Shown piece after piece: positions 51,048 to 60,046 of a stretch of DNA of 64,000 nucleotides. The notes under the pieces are model-generated. The model worked only from the letters and a program-made list of their open reading frames with translations, was not told where the DNA came from and ran no database searches. A program made the translations under genes and the position numbers. How positions within the stretch are numbered: position 1 is the stretch's first letter; each line of letters begins with the position of its first letter. Source of the DNA: JANPPS01 sp965246835 (GTDB taxonomy: Bacteria > Pseudomonadota > Alphaproteobacteria > Acetobacterales > Acetobacteraceae); assembly GCA_965246835.1 (NCBI GenBank), contig CBDFFQ010000001.1, positions 1,922,001 through 1,986,000 of the forward strand, read 5' to 3'.

Positions 51048-52495
51048 CCGCGAACGCATCCGGACTGCGCTTTCCCGACCAGCTGATCTATCGCGGCTAT
51101 GCCGCACCCGTTCGCATCGAGGGCGACGTGCGCGACCTCGAGGTGGTGGGCAGCATCCCCCAGGGCCTGAACGGACATTACGTGCGGGCCAGTGCAGACC
51201 CCGCGTATCCGCCGCTGCATGGGCACGACATCTTCCTGAACGGCGACGGGATGATCCATCGGATCACGCTGGAGGACGGGCATGCCGACCTGCGCACCCG
51301 GTATGTGAAGACTGAGAAGCTGCTGCTGGAGCGGGCGGCGCGGCGGGCGCTGTTCGGGCAGTATCGCAACCCGTTCACGTCGTCGGCGGAGGTGGCGGGC
51401 AAGGACGGGAACACCGCCAACACGTCGATGCTGTTCCATGGCGGGCGGCTCTTTGCGCTGAAGGAAGCGGCGCGCCCGATGGAGCTGGACCCCGATACGC
51501 TGGAGACGCTGGGGTATCACGATTTCGGCGGCAAGCTTGTGGGCCAGACGTTCACGGCGCACCCGAAGCGGGACCCGCTGACCGGGGAGCTGGTCGCGTT
51601 CAGCTACAACTCGCCGGGGATGGCGAGCCGGGAGATCGACCTGCACTGGATCTCGCCCGAGGGGGAGATGGTGCGGCAGGAGACGTTCGAGGCGCCGTAC
51701 CCGTCGATGGTGCACGACTTCCTGGTGTCGCCGCATTTCATTGCGTTCACGATCTGCCCGATGCTCTGCGATTGGGAGCGCGTGAAGGCGGGCGGGTCGT
51801 ATTTCGTCTGGGACCCGAGCCTGCCGGTGATGGTGGCTGTGATCCCCCGGGCGGCGGGGGTGGCCGGGATCCGCTGGTTCACCGGGCCGGTGCTGGGGAT
51901 GGAGACGCACACGATCAACGCGTGGGAAGAGGGCAGCAAGCTGCATCTCGAGCACTTCTTCACGCGGTCAGGATGGCTGTCGCAATTCCCGCATGTCAGC
52001 GACCCCGCGGCCAAGGAGAAGCCGCCGTTTGCCGAGCGGTGGACGGTGGATCTGGGATCGGACGCGGATCACGTCGAGATCGTGCAGTTGAACGACCAAG
52101 TGGGCGAGATGCCGGTGATCGACCCACGGTTTCTGGGGCAGAAGACCGAGCAGTTCTACTTCGGGACGTTCGACCCGAAGTTCGGGCCGATGCTGGATTG
52201 GGGTCCGAAGGGGCCGCCATTCACCTGCCTGTGCCGGTTCGACATGGCGACGGGGTTCGTCGACACCTGGTATGCGGGGGCGGATTCCGCGCCGGAGGAG
52301 CCGCTATTCATTCCGCGGTCCGCCGATGCGGCACCGGGGGACGGGTGGCTGATGTCGGTCGTGGGGCGGCGGGCGGAGAACCGGACGGATGTGGTGATCT
52401 TGGATGCGAAGGAATTGTCGGCGGGGCCTGTCGCGACGATCCGGCTGCCGTGCCGGATCCATGAGGGGTTCCACGGGATCTGGATGCCGGGTTGA
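51044..52495 (+). CDS. Carotenoid oxygenase family (carotenoid/lignostilbene cleavage dioxygenase)
   Basis: A 483-residue non-haem iron dioxygenase. The iron histidines are seen in TFTAHPKRDP, SMVHDFLVSP, METHTINAWEEG (second-shell region) and IHEGFHGIW near the C terminus; SIPQGLNGHYVRASADP and DGMIHRI are the usual N-terminal blocks. In this setting cleavage of a stilbene-like or phenylpropenoid double bond (as by lignostilbene dioxygenase) is more likely than carotenoid cleavage. Coupled to the epimerase gene. Confidence 0.9.
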   Translation: MTANASGLRFPDQLIYRGYAAPVRIEGDVRDLEVVGSIPQGLNGHYVRASADPAYPPLHGHDIFLNGDGMIHRITLEDGHADLRTRYVKTEKLLLERAARRALFGQYRNPFTSSAEVAGKDGNTANTSMLFHGGRLFALKEAARPMELDPDTLETLGYHDFGGKLVGQTFTAHPKRDPLTGELVAFSYNSPGMASREIDLHWISPEGEMVRQETFEAPYPSMVHDFLVSPHFIAFTICPMLCDWERVKAGGSYFVWDPSLPVMVAVIPRAAGVAGIRWFTGPVLGMETHTINAWEEGSKLHLEHFFTRSGWLSQFPHVSDPAAKEKPPFAERWTVDLGSDADHVEIVQLNDQVGEMPVIDPRFLGQKTEQFYFGTFDPKFGPMLDWGPKGPPFTCLCRFDMATGFVDTWYAGADSAPEEPLFIPRSADAAPGDGWLMSVVGRRAENRTDVVILDAKELSAGPVATIRLPCRIHEGFHGIWMPG

Positions 52496-52539
52496 TAGTG
52501 GCGTGGTGACAGTGGCGTCGTCATAGTGGCGGGTTGCGA

Positions 52540-52561
52540 CCGCCCTGCTTGTGCAGGGCGG
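52540..52561. terminator. Bidirectional terminator-like hairpin between convergent genes
   Basis: A 9-bp perfect stem CCGCCCTGC / GCAGGGCGG with a TTGT loop lies between the stops of the carotenoid oxygenase (52495) and the second FAH-family gene (52578). There is no long T-tract on either strand. Confidence 0.6.
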
Positions 52562-52577
52562 CTGCGGTCCGGCGGCT

Positions 52578-53417
52578 TCAGGCCTCTTGGGTGACGGGGT
52601 TGCGGAGGAGGCCGACGCGATCGATCTCGACCTCGACGGTGTCGCCGGGCTTGAGCCAGAGGGGGGGCTCGCGCCGGGCGCCGACGCCACCGGGGGTGCC
52701 GGTGACGATGACGTCGCCGGGCTCGAGCCGGGTGAACCGGCTGCAGTATTCAATTTGGGTGGGGATGTCGAAGATCATCTGGGACAGGAGCGCGTCCTGG
52801 ACGACCATGCCGTTGACGCGGGTTTGCAGGCGTTGGGGGCCGATCTCGCCCATCTCGTCGGGGGTGATCATCCACGGGCCGAAGGCGCCGGTGCCGGGGA
52901 AGTTCTTGCCGGGCGTGAACTGGTGGGTGTGGCGCTGGAAGTCGCGGACGCTGCCATCGTTGTAGCAGGCGTAGCCGGCGATGTGCGCCATGGCATCGGC
53001 ACGGGCGATGTAGCGGCCGGGGGTGCCGATGACGATCGCGAGCTCGCCCTCGTAGTCGAAGTCGGTCGAGACCTTGGGGCGCACCAGGGGGGCGAGGTGG
53101 CCGGTCTGGCTGTTGTTGAAGCGGCCGAAGATGGTGGGGTGACCGACCTCGGAGCGTCCGGTTTCCTTGCGGTGGTTTTCGTAGTTGAGGCCGACGCAGA
53201 TGATCTTGCCAGGCTCGGGGATGACGGGCAGCCAGATGATCTCGGACAAGGGGATACGGGCGGCGCCGGCGGTCGAAAGCGTGGCGAGTGCGCCCGCTGC
53301 GATGGCGGCGCGAAGCGTGGGGGCGCCCGGCATGCCGGCGCCGGCATCGACCATATGGTCGCCGTCGACGACGCCCCAGCTCGTGCGGCCGTGATGGCTG
53401 AAAGTCGAGAGTTTCAT
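52578..53417 (-). CDS. Fumarylacetoacetate hydrolase family protein (2-hydroxyhepta-diene-dioate-type)
   Basis: A 279-residue enzyme with the canonical core: GKIICVGLNYENHRKETG, DFDYEGELAIVIG (Glu metal ligands), GYACYNDGSVRDFQ, GKNFPGTGAFGPWM, and FTRLEPGDVIVTGTPGGVG. Members are hydratases, isomerase/decarboxylases or acylpyruvate hydrolases late in meta-cleavage routes. The start (ATG 53417) overlaps the MFS gene stop by 4 nt. Shorter and unlike the 48297 FAH protein, so it likely does a different step. Confidence 0.92.
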   Translation of the reverse strand: MKLSTFSHHGRTSWGVVDGDHMVDAGAGMPGAPTLRAAIAAGALATLSTAGAARIPLSEIIWLPVIPEPGKIICVGLNYENHRKETGRSEVGHPTIFGRFNNSQTGHLAPLVRPKVSTDFDYEGELAIVIGTPGRYIARADAMAHIAGYACYNDGSVRDFQRHTHQFTPGKNFPGTGAFGPWMITPDEMGEIGPQRLQTRVNGMVVQDALLSQMIFDIPTQIEYCSRFTRLEPGDVIVTGTPGGVGARREPPLWLKPGDTVEVEIDRVGLLRNPVTQEA

Positions 53418-54706
53418 GGCGTTGCTTTCTTGAGGGAGTGGAAGCGGGCCGCGGTCTGGTCCGGGAAGAGCATGAGCAGGCTGGCCAGCGCGCCGGCCAG
53501 CAGGACGGCACCGGCAAGCAGCATGGCATGGGCAAAGCCGGTCGCCATGTCGGGCTTGGCAAGGTCGACGATCCAGCCGGTCCCGTAGGTGGACAACAGG
53601 GCGGCGACGGAATTGCCTGAGTAGATGACCACGATCAGGCGGCCGCGCTGCGCTGGCGGCGCGATGGCACCGAGGATGACGGGACCGAAGACGGTGGTGA
53701 GGCTCGGGGTTGCGAAGGCGATGGCCACGAGCACGAGTTGCAGAGTGCCCGAGGTGAACTGCGCCGCCACCAGGGCTGCGCCGGCGACGGTAAGGGCGGC
53801 GGTGCTGGTGTGGCCCAGCGATAGCCGGCCAGGGACACCGCGGCGCTGCATCCGCTGGCAGAGCCAGGCGCCGATCAGCAAAAGGGGGGATTGCAGCGCG
53901 AAGACGGCGGAGATGAGCCAGCCGGTTGTGACCTGGGAGTTGCCAAGGCCGAGCTGGAGGTAGGGCGGCAACCAGGTCGCGGCCATGCCGACGACGTAGT
54001 AGGACGCGGTGGACATCAGGATGACGCCGACAACGGTGCGGTCGGTCCACAGGATGCGGGCGGGGACGCGGGCGACATCGGTAGCGACCGGACCGCCGAT
54101 CGTGGAGAGGGGGGCGGCATAAGGGCCGTCGCGGCCGAGCACGGCCCAGGCGGCGGCCCAGGCGAGCCCGAGGACGGCGCAGACCAGGAAGGCCTCGCGC
54201 CAGCCGAAATGGACGATGACGGCGGTGAGGAACGGGCCGCCCAGCAGGAACCCGGCGCTGATGCCCTGCAGGATGACCGCGCTCGGGATACTGCGGCGCT
54301 CGGGCGGGAACCAGTCGTAGCAGGCATGGAGAGCCGATGGCAGGCCGGGGCCCTCGCCGATGCCGAGCAGGATCCGGCAGGCAGCGAGCACGGCGAGCGA
54401 GCTCGTGAGGTAGACGGGGCCTTGGGCTGCAGACCAGATGAGCGCCAGGATCAGCAGCAGCCAGCGCGAGGTCATGCGGCCCGTGAGGACGAGGCCGACG
54501 AACACGCCGGAGACGGCATAGAGCAGGAAGAACGCACTGCCGACGAGCCCGAATTGCTGCGGCGTGAGGTGCAGGTCGCGCATGATGGGCACGGCGGAGA
54601 GGCCGAAGACGAGCTTGTCGAAGAAGTTGAGCGTCTGGAACAGGAACAGCATGCCGAGCACGACGTAGGCTTGGCGTGGGATCGCGTGTGTGGCGTCATT
54701 GGCCAT
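53414..54706 (-). CDS. MFS transporter (anion:cation symporter-like)
   Basis: A 430-residue 12-helix transporter resembling the ACS family used for aromatic acids and sugar acids (QTLNFFDKLVFGLSAVPIM, LGIGEGPGLPSALHACYDWFPPERRS). ATG 54706 is preferred: GGGAGG lies 8 bp before it, whereas the ATG at 54724 has none. Coupled to the FAH gene downstream and 15 bp from the FAD hydroxylase gene upstream. Confidence 0.9.
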   Translation of the reverse strand: MANDATHAIPRQAYVVLGMLFLFQTLNFFDKLVFGLSAVPIMRDLHLTPQQFGLVGSAFFLLYAVSGVFVGLVLTGRMTSRWLLLILALIWSAAQGPVYLTSSLAVLAACRILLGIGEGPGLPSALHACYDWFPPERRSIPSAVILQGISAGFLLGGPFLTAVIVHFGWREAFLVCAVLGLAWAAAWAVLGRDGPYAAPLSTIGGPVATDVARVPARILWTDRTVVGVILMSTASYYVVGMAATWLPPYLQLGLGNSQVTTGWLISAVFALQSPLLLIGAWLCQRMQRRGVPGRLSLGHTSTAALTVAGAALVAAQFTSGTLQLVLVAIAFATPSLTTVFGPVILGAIAPPAQRGRLIVVIYSGNSVAALLSTYGTGWIVDLAKPDMATGFAHAMLLAGAVLLAGALASLLMLFPDQTAARFHSLKKATP

Positions 54707-54720
54707 CGTTGGTCCTCCCT

Positions 54721-56334
54721 TCATGGCGGTGTGACGTGGCGGCTCTTCGAGGCCGGGCGCTGCATGGGAATGGCCGGCGCCGCTGGATCGGCGTGGATGA
54801 TCGGATCGAGCCGGACCATGGCGACCTCCCTGATTGCACTGGTCATAAGCCAGGGAGGGAGGATGATCGGGGCGTCGAGGGTGCCGACGCCGTAGACGTA
54901 GTGGTCGGGGCGGATAAGGGCGGCGGTGACGGCGTGGCGGTCGAACCAGGCGGCCAGGATACCGTCGCGTTCGGTTAGCGCACCCGGCAGCGCACCCGGC
55001 AGCGCACCCGTCAGCGCACCGGGAGTGGGGAGGGCGTGGCCGGTGCCCGCGTTCCGGATCATGCGCCAGCCAGTGCCGGCGACGTCATCCATGCGCTGCG
55101 GGCCGGATGGGGTTTCGATCCAGGGTTGGGGAAAGAGCATGCCGCGGGCGGGGTGGTCGCCGGGGGCCAGCAGACCGGTTTCGAGTGGAGGGACGATCTC
55201 CTGCCGGGTCACGGTTGGGGCTTTGCCGCCGCCCTGGGCGATGAGGGCGGCGTCGCGGGCGCGGGCAGCGATGAGGTCGCGCTCGCAGATGGCGTGGCCG
55301 ATGCTTTTGATGCGGGAGGTGAGGGTGGTGACGTGGCGGCCGCGTTCCTCGCCGTAGGTATCGAGCAGGGTATCGGGAGCCTCCTGGGCGAGGACGGCGC
55401 GCAGCTTCCAGGCGAGGTTGGCGACATCGCGGATGCCCTGGCACATGCCTTGGCCCAGGAAGGGCGGCTGCTGGTGGGCGGCGTCACCGGCGATGAAGGC
55501 GCGGCGCTCGCGCCATCGGTCGGCAACGAGGGCGTGGAAGCGGTAGCTGGAGGCGCGCCAGATCGTGCCGTCCTCGGGAGAGATCCAGCGGGAGAGGAGG
55601 CGCCAGACGGCGTCGTCTTGCTGCATCGCGCGGGGGTCTTCGTCCTCCTGGAGCATGATCTCCCAGCGGCGATGGTTGCCGGGTCCGACGATATAGGTGG
55701 CGGGGCGGGCGGGCTCGCAGAACTGGGCGGCGGTGGTGGGGAGTTTGGCGAGGCCAGAGGGGGCGACCTTCACGTCGATCACCAGCCAGGGCTCATCGAA
55801 GACCAGGTCGACGAGCGCGATGCCGAGGGCCTGGCGGACGGGGCTGGATGCGCCGTCGCAGCCGATGAGGAAGGCGCTGCGGACCATGCGGCCGTCGGAG
55901 AGGCGGGTCGTGACGCCGGTTTCGTCCTGGTCGAGGCTCTCGAACGACGTGCCGAGGGCGATCTCGACGCCGGGGTAGGCGGCGGCGTGGGCGCGGAGTG
56001 CTGCCTCGACCGGAGGCTGGGTGAAGACCATTGAGGGGACGTAGCCCTGCGGATAGGGCGGCGGGACCATGTCGATGCGGCGGATGAGCTGGCCGTCGAC
56101 GCCGAAGTGCTCGGAGGCGGTGAAGGGTTCGGTGTGGGGGAGCACCTGATCGGCGATGCCGAGGTTCTGGAACAGCCGGAGTATCTCGTGGTCGATGGCG
56201 ATGGCGCGGGGCTTGGGCCAGATCTCGGGCTCACGCTCGACCACCAGCGTGCGCAGACCGGCCTGTCCCAGGAGGCCAGCGGCGACGGCGCCGGAGGGGC
56301 CGAAGCCGATGATGACGACGTCGTAGTCGGTCAT
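54721..56334 (-). CDS. FAD-dependent aromatic hydroxylase, MhpA type
   Basis: A 537-residue flavoprotein like 3-(3-hydroxyphenyl)propionate hydroxylase. FAD motif GFGPSGAVAAGLLGQAG, DG motif LIGCDGASSPVRQALGI and GDAAHQQPPFLGQGMCQGIRD are intact, with a thioredoxin-like C-terminal domain. Near residues 437-452 a 12-bp tandem repeat (54977-55022) encodes GALP/GALT units, a species-level insertion. The product would be a catechol for the next-door VOC dioxygenase, to which it is coupled by ATGA overlap. Confidence 0.92.
   Translation of the reverse strand: MTDYDVVIIGFGPSGAVAAGLLGQAGLRTLVVEREPEIWPKPRAIAIDHEILRLFQNLGIADQVLPHTEPFTASEHFGVDGQLIRRIDMVPPPYPQGYVPSMVFTQPPVEAALRAHAAAYPGVEIALGTSFESLDQDETGVTTRLSDGRMVRSAFLIGCDGASSPVRQALGIALVDLVFDEPWLVIDVKVAPSGLAKLPTTAAQFCEPARPATYIVGPGNHRRWEIMLQEDEDPRAMQQDDAVWRLLSRWISPEDGTIWRASSYRFHALVADRWRERRAFIAGDAAHQQPPFLGQGMCQGIRDVANLAWKLRAVLAQEAPDTLLDTYGEERGRHVTTLTSRIKSIGHAICERDLIAARARDAALIAQGGGKAPTVTRQEIVPPLETGLLAPGDHPARGMLFPQPWIETPSGPQRMDDVAGTGWRMIRNAGTGHALPTPGALTGALPGALPGALTERDGILAAWFDRHAVTAALIRPDHYVYGVGTLDAPIILPPWLMTSAIREVAMVRLDPIIHADPAAPAIPMQRPASKSRHVTPP
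54977..55022. repeat. 12-bp tandem repeat (about 4 copies) inside the MhpA-type gene
   Basis: AGCGCACCCGGC units repeat almost exactly and translate (minus strand) as GALPGALPGALT. The period keeps the reading frame, so the tract can expand without frameshift. Confidence 0.75.
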
Positions 56335-57257
56335 GGTGTTGCCTCGAACTGGATGGCGAGTTGGGCGCGCTTGAGGGTGTCGGTCTTTGGCGGGGCGATG
56401 CCCCACTGGTCGGTACGGCCCGGGGGCCAGATCCAGTGGCCGGGGCCATGGACGGGGCTCGTGTCGTCGACCTGGAGAGTCTCGGCGGTGTATTCGACGA
56501 CGATGCCGAAGGGGTCGATGAAGTAGGCAAACACGTTGTCGCCGGGGCCGTGGCGGCCGACGCCCCAGGCGATGGGGTGGCCATGGTCGACGAGGCGGCC
56601 GGAGCCGAGCATGACGCCCTCGAGGTCGGGCATGTGGAAGGCGACGTGGTTGAGGCCGTTCGTCGGAGTGCCGGGGGGCGCGTCGGCGATGACGATGGTG
56701 TGGTGGTCGGGACCGCAGCGGACGAAGGCCATGAGCTTCGAGCGGTCGGAGAGACGGAAGCCGAGGGCGTGTTCGAAGAAGGCGGTGGCGGCGTCGGTGT
56801 CGCAGCTGTTGATGTTGACGTGGGAGAGACGTTGCGGGCGGTCGCGGCGTGCGGGCAGCGGGGTGTGCCGAGCGTCGCCGGTGACGAAGCGGAGGGTGCG
56901 GCCCTGGTTGTCGGTGATGACGAGGCCGATGCCGCCGCCGGGCCAATCGACGGGGTGCGGGGGGGTGATGACGTGGCCGCCGGCGGCGGGGACCCGGTCG
57001 GCGATGGCAAGCAGGGCGGCGTGCCCGGCGACGCGGAAGGTGATGGAACGGATGGCGGGCGGGCCCTGGTGCAAGACCAGGACGTGGTGGTCAGGGCCGG
57101 TGGCGCGGAACAGGCTGTGAGCGAGCGGGGTGAGGCCCCACACGTCGGCGTAGAAGCGCTGGGCTGCGTCGAGGTCGGGCACGACGAGGTCGACGCTGCG
57201 TAGGGCGATGACTGGGAATGCGCCGCCGGGAAACGCGCTGCCGGGGAACGCGGTCAT
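56331..57257 (-). CDS. VOC-family extradiol dioxygenase (second copy)
   Basis: A 308-residue two-domain VOC protein. Ligand candidates in the C-terminal domain: RLSHVNINSCD (His), GLNHVAFHMPD (His) and FGIVVEYTAE (Glu), the type I extradiol pattern. The N-terminal domain starts IALRSVDLVVPDLDAAQRFYADVWGL. It differs from the 42816 enzyme and is longer at the N terminus by a Gly/Phe/Pro-rich stretch. Coupled on both sides by ATGA overlaps to the hydroxylase and amidohydrolase genes. Confidence 0.9.
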   Translation of the reverse strand: MTAFPGSAFPGGAFPVIALRSVDLVVPDLDAAQRFYADVWGLTPLAHSLFRATGPDHHVLVLHQGPPAIRSITFRVAGHAALLAIADRVPAAGGHVITPPHPVDWPGGGIGLVITDNQGRTLRFVTGDARHTPLPARRDRPQRLSHVNINSCDTDAATAFFEHALGFRLSDRSKLMAFVRCGPDHHTIVIADAPPGTPTNGLNHVAFHMPDLEGVMLGSGRLVDHGHPIAWGVGRHGPGDNVFAYFIDPFGIVVEYTAETLQVDDTSPVHGPGHWIWPPGRTDQWGIAPPKTDTLKRAQLAIQFEATP

Positions 57258-58261
57258 GCGGGCATGCCTAGAAAGCGGGTGGCGTTGCCGTGGATCAGGC
57301 GGGCGCGGGTTGCGGGGTCCTCGAAGGCGGCCTCCGCCCGGATGACGGGGGTGCGGTCGTGGAAGTTGAAGGGGTAGTCGGTGCCGAGCATCACCTGCGT
57401 ATCGCCGAACAGGCCGACTATGTGGCGCAAGGTGGCGGTGTCGAAGACGAGGGCGTCGTAGAACAGGCGGCGGGCTTGCTCGGTGGGCGAGGCGGCGACC
57501 GCGTCCTGGACGGCGGGAAAGACCTTGCATGCCTGTTCCAGGCGCGGGAGCAGCAGGCCGAGGGTGCCACCGCCGTGGCTGAAGGCGATGCGGAGGCCGG
57601 GATGGCGGATCATGAGCTGGCCCGTGATGCAGGAGGCGGCAGCGAGGCCGATCTCGCTGGGATAGCCGAGCGCCTGTTGCAACGGCGGGGGGCCGAGCAG
57701 GCGGTCCATGCCGGCAGGACGGACGGCGTGGACGAAGACGGCGGCACCGAGGGCCTCGGCCTCGGCGAAGAACGGGGCGAATTCGGGGCTTCCGATAGGG
57801 CGGCCGTTGATGTTGCTGCCGATTTCCACGCCAGCGAAGCCCAGGGTGGTGCGGATGCGGTGCAGTTCGGCGATGGCGCGGTCCATGTCCTGCAGCGGGA
57901 CGGCACCCAAGGCGGCGAGGCCAGTGGGGGCGGCGGCGACCATCTCGGCGATCTGGTCGTTGATGTAGGCGAGCAGCGTGGCGGCAGGCTCGGGCGGAAG
58001 CCAGTAGGAGAATAGCTCCGGCATGGGGGAGAGGACTTGCAGGCCGATGCCCATGGTCTGCATGTCGTCGAGGCGGAGGGCGGGAGACCAGCAGCGCTCG
58101 TTCACGGTGCGATAGGTCTTGCCGTCGATGACGACGTGCTTGTGGCAGGGCTGGGCATCGGTCATCGAGGGCCAACCGGCGAGGCCGGGCTGCGGCAGAT
58201 AGGAGGGGAACCGGGATGGCACGACGTGGGCGTGGATGTCGATGCCGCACGGGCAGGTCAT
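57254..58261 (-). CDS. Amidohydrolase family (ACMSD/gamma-resorcylate decarboxylase-like)
   Basis: A 335-residue metal-dependent TIM-barrel enzyme. Metal ligands: GIDIHAHVVPS (HxH), VFVHAVRP (His), AFSHGGG (His) and MLGTDYPFN (Asp). This group contains non-oxidative decarboxylases of aromatic acids and hydrolases of ring-opened products. It is the first gene of the minus-strand operon 58261-52578 and faces the GntR regulator across an 86-bp gap. Confidence 0.9.
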   Translation of the reverse strand: MTCPCGIDIHAHVVPSRFPSYLPQPGLAGWPSMTDAQPCHKHVVIDGKTYRTVNERCWSPALRLDDMQTMGIGLQVLSPMPELFSYWLPPEPAATLLAYINDQIAEMVAAAPTGLAALGAVPLQDMDRAIAELHRIRTTLGFAGVEIGSNINGRPIGSPEFAPFFAEAEALGAAVFVHAVRPAGMDRLLGPPPLQQALGYPSEIGLAAASCITGQLMIRHPGLRIAFSHGGGTLGLLLPRLEQACKVFPAVQDAVAASPTEQARRLFYDALVFDTATLRHIVGLFGDTQVMLGTDYPFNFHDRTPVIRAEAAFEDPATRARLIHGNATRFLGMPA

Positions 58262-58314
58262 GGTTTGAACGCCTGGGTCTGCATCAGATCCTCCGCGGCG
58301 GAGTTTCTACAATT

Positions 58315-58342
58315 TTCGGTTCTGCACAAGGGATGTTATAGT
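58315..58342 (+). promoter_or_regulatory. Candidate promoter giving a leaderless GntR mRNA
   Basis: TTCGGT-16 bp-TATAGT, with the ATG of the GntR gene only 5 bp after the -10 box. If used, transcription would begin at or near the start codon, and no ribosome site is visible. The 86-bp divergent gap must also hold the amidohydrolase promoter. Confidence 0.4.
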
Positions 58343-58347
58343 TTTTC

Positions 58348-59022
58348 ATGTTCGCGTCTCGTGATCCCGCGGCTTCGCCCGCCACCCAGGCCAGCAGCGT
58401 CTATGAGCGATTGCGGCACGACCTGCTGACGGGCCGGCTGGCGGCGGGACAAAAGCTGCCGATGCGGGAGCTGAGGGAGCGGTACGAGGCAGGGCAGACA
58501 CCGCTGCGTGAGGCGCTGAACCGGCTGGTGTCGGACGGGCTGGTGCGATGCCACGACCAGCGGGGGTTCTGGTCCAGCCCGATCGACCCGGCGGAGCTGG
58601 ACGAACTGACCCGAACCCGATGCTGGGTCGAAGAGCTGGCGCTGCGGCGGGCGATGCAAGCGGCGACGGCAGCCTGGGAAGAGGCGCTCGTGCTGGACTG
58701 CCATCGGCTGGTGCGGACGCGGCGCTCGGCGAGCGAAGCCGGGTATGAGGAGCATCCCGAATGGGAGCGGTTGCACCGGGTGTTCCATCGGCGGCTTCTG
58801 CAGCCGTGCGGGTCGACGCAGTTGCGCGGGTTCTGCGACCATCTGGCAGACCAGCTGTATCGGTATCGCCAATTATCGGTGACGAAGGTGTTCCCGCGAC
58901 GGGACATCGACGCGGAACATACAGCGATCCTGGATTCGGTGCTGGCGCGGGATGCGGACCGTGCGGTTGCGATGCTGACCGGGCACTACGAAGCGACCGC
59001 GGCGATCGTTCGCGTGGGGTAG
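58348..59022 (+). CDS. GntR-family (FadR/FCD) regulator of the second aromatic operon
   Basis: A 224-residue regulator. The winged helix spans residues ~15-75 (YERLRHDLLTGRLAAGQKLPMRELRERYEAGQTPLREALNRLV), followed by an FCD domain with metal-type histidines (HRLVRTRR, HRVFHRRLL, DAEHTAILDSVL). Such proteins usually repress a divergent catabolic operon until an acidic ligand binds; here that is the operon starting with the amidohydrolase. Confidence 0.9.
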   Translation: MFASRDPAASPATQASSVYERLRHDLLTGRLAAGQKLPMRELRERYEAGQTPLREALNRLVSDGLVRCHDQRGFWSSPIDPAELDELTRTRCWVEELALRRAMQAATAAWEEALVLDCHRLVRTRRSASEAGYEEHPEWERLHRVFHRRLLQPCGSTQLRGFCDHLADQLYRYRQLSVTKVFPRRDIDAEHTAILDSVLARDADRAVAMLTGHYEATAAIVRVG

Positions 59023-59272
59023 AGCCAGTCCAGAGAGCCGGACATCAACACGCTGCCGGCTCGATCGAGGGAATCGGGGTGGCGCGGCTGCTCGACGACC
59101 AGTCTGCGCCTTGAGACGGTGATCAAAAATCGGGGCACGGGACGGGCGCCTGATTGCACCATTCCAGCAGCGGACTCACGCTGGCCGATGCGGTAGCGTC
59201 ACGCAGGATCGCGTCACGCGGTTCCCGCGGCCGGAGAAGGTGCGCCCGCCCGACGGTCCCGGAGATTGATCG

Positions 59273-59968
59273 TCAGCCAGCACTCGCCGGGTCGTCCAGG
59301 TCGAAAGCCGACGCGAACGCTTGCGATCCCGCCGCGCTGAAGCTCACGACACGCCCCTCGCCCCGGCTCGCCCAGCGCTGGCCGACGATGCGCTCCAGCA
59401 CCGCCGCGCCCAATGCGCCGCCGAGATGGCTGCGTCGCTCGCTCCAATCCAGGCAGCTCCGGCAAACCGGGCGGCGCCCACGATCCAGCGCAACCATGTC
59501 GATGCCGATCCCAGACAAGCGGCGTCGGCCGGTTTCCGTCACCTTCGGTTCCGCTTCGCCGCTGATCCACCCGTGCCGCACCAGGCCCTGCAGCAGCGCC
59601 ACGCCCCGCTCCCCAGCGAGGTGGTCGTAGCAGATGCGGGCCCGGCGCATCGCGTGGTCCCGCGGGCCGGTTCGCACACGGACGGCACCGGTCCGCTGCG
59701 CCAATCCCATCAGCCCTTCCAGCACATCGGCGACATCGGTGCCGGCCAGGCGGAAGTAGCGGTGGCGCCCTTGCTTTTCCGCACAAAGGAGGCCGCCAGC
59801 CTCCAGCTTGGACAGGTGGCCGCTCGCGGTCGGCAACGCGACGTTCGCGGCGCCCGCCAGCTCGGTCACGGTCAGCGCTCTTCCGTCCATCAAGGCGGTC
59901 AGCATGTTGGCGCGAGCCGGGTCGCCGAGCAGGGCCGCCACGGATGCGATGAGGGGTCCGTCTTTCAT
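59273..59968 (-). CDS. ArsR-family (HTH) transcriptional regulator
   Basis: A 231-residue protein with an N-terminal ArsR winged helix (LGDPARANMLTALMDGRALTVTELAGAANVALPTASGHLSKLEAGGLL). The long C-terminal part includes a second winged segment (GLVRHGWISGEAEPKVTETGRRRL) and a CRSCLDWSERRSHLGGALGAAVLE block seen in two-domain ArsR-like proteins. Metal-binding cysteines of ArsR/SmtB are absent. It is divergent from the NIPSNAP gene, which is its likely target. Confidence 0.87.
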   Translation of the reverse strand: MKDGPLIASVAALLGDPARANMLTALMDGRALTVTELAGAANVALPTASGHLSKLEAGGLLCAEKQGRHRYFRLAGTDVADVLEGLMGLAQRTGAVRVRTGPRDHAMRRARICYDHLAGERGVALLQGLVRHGWISGEAEPKVTETGRRRLSGIGIDMVALDRGRRPVCRSCLDWSERRSHLGGALGAAVLERIVGQRWASRGEGRVVSFSAAGSQAFASAFDLDDPASAG

Positions 59969-60046
59969 ACTTTGGTGGTAACCGAACCATTTCCGTCCTG
60001 CAAGCGGCTAAACCAGCTCGGAGATCAGCCAGGAGGCGAGACGACC

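Noticed and set aside
56331..58250. 639-codon fusion of amidohydrolase and dioxygenase
   Set aside because: The upstream half is the amidohydrolase gene read out of frame; the real dioxygenase starts at 57257 with an ATGA overlap.
59023..59272. Possible small gene between the GntR and ArsR genes
   Set aside because: No start with ribosome site and no protein-like pattern; the gap separates convergent genes.
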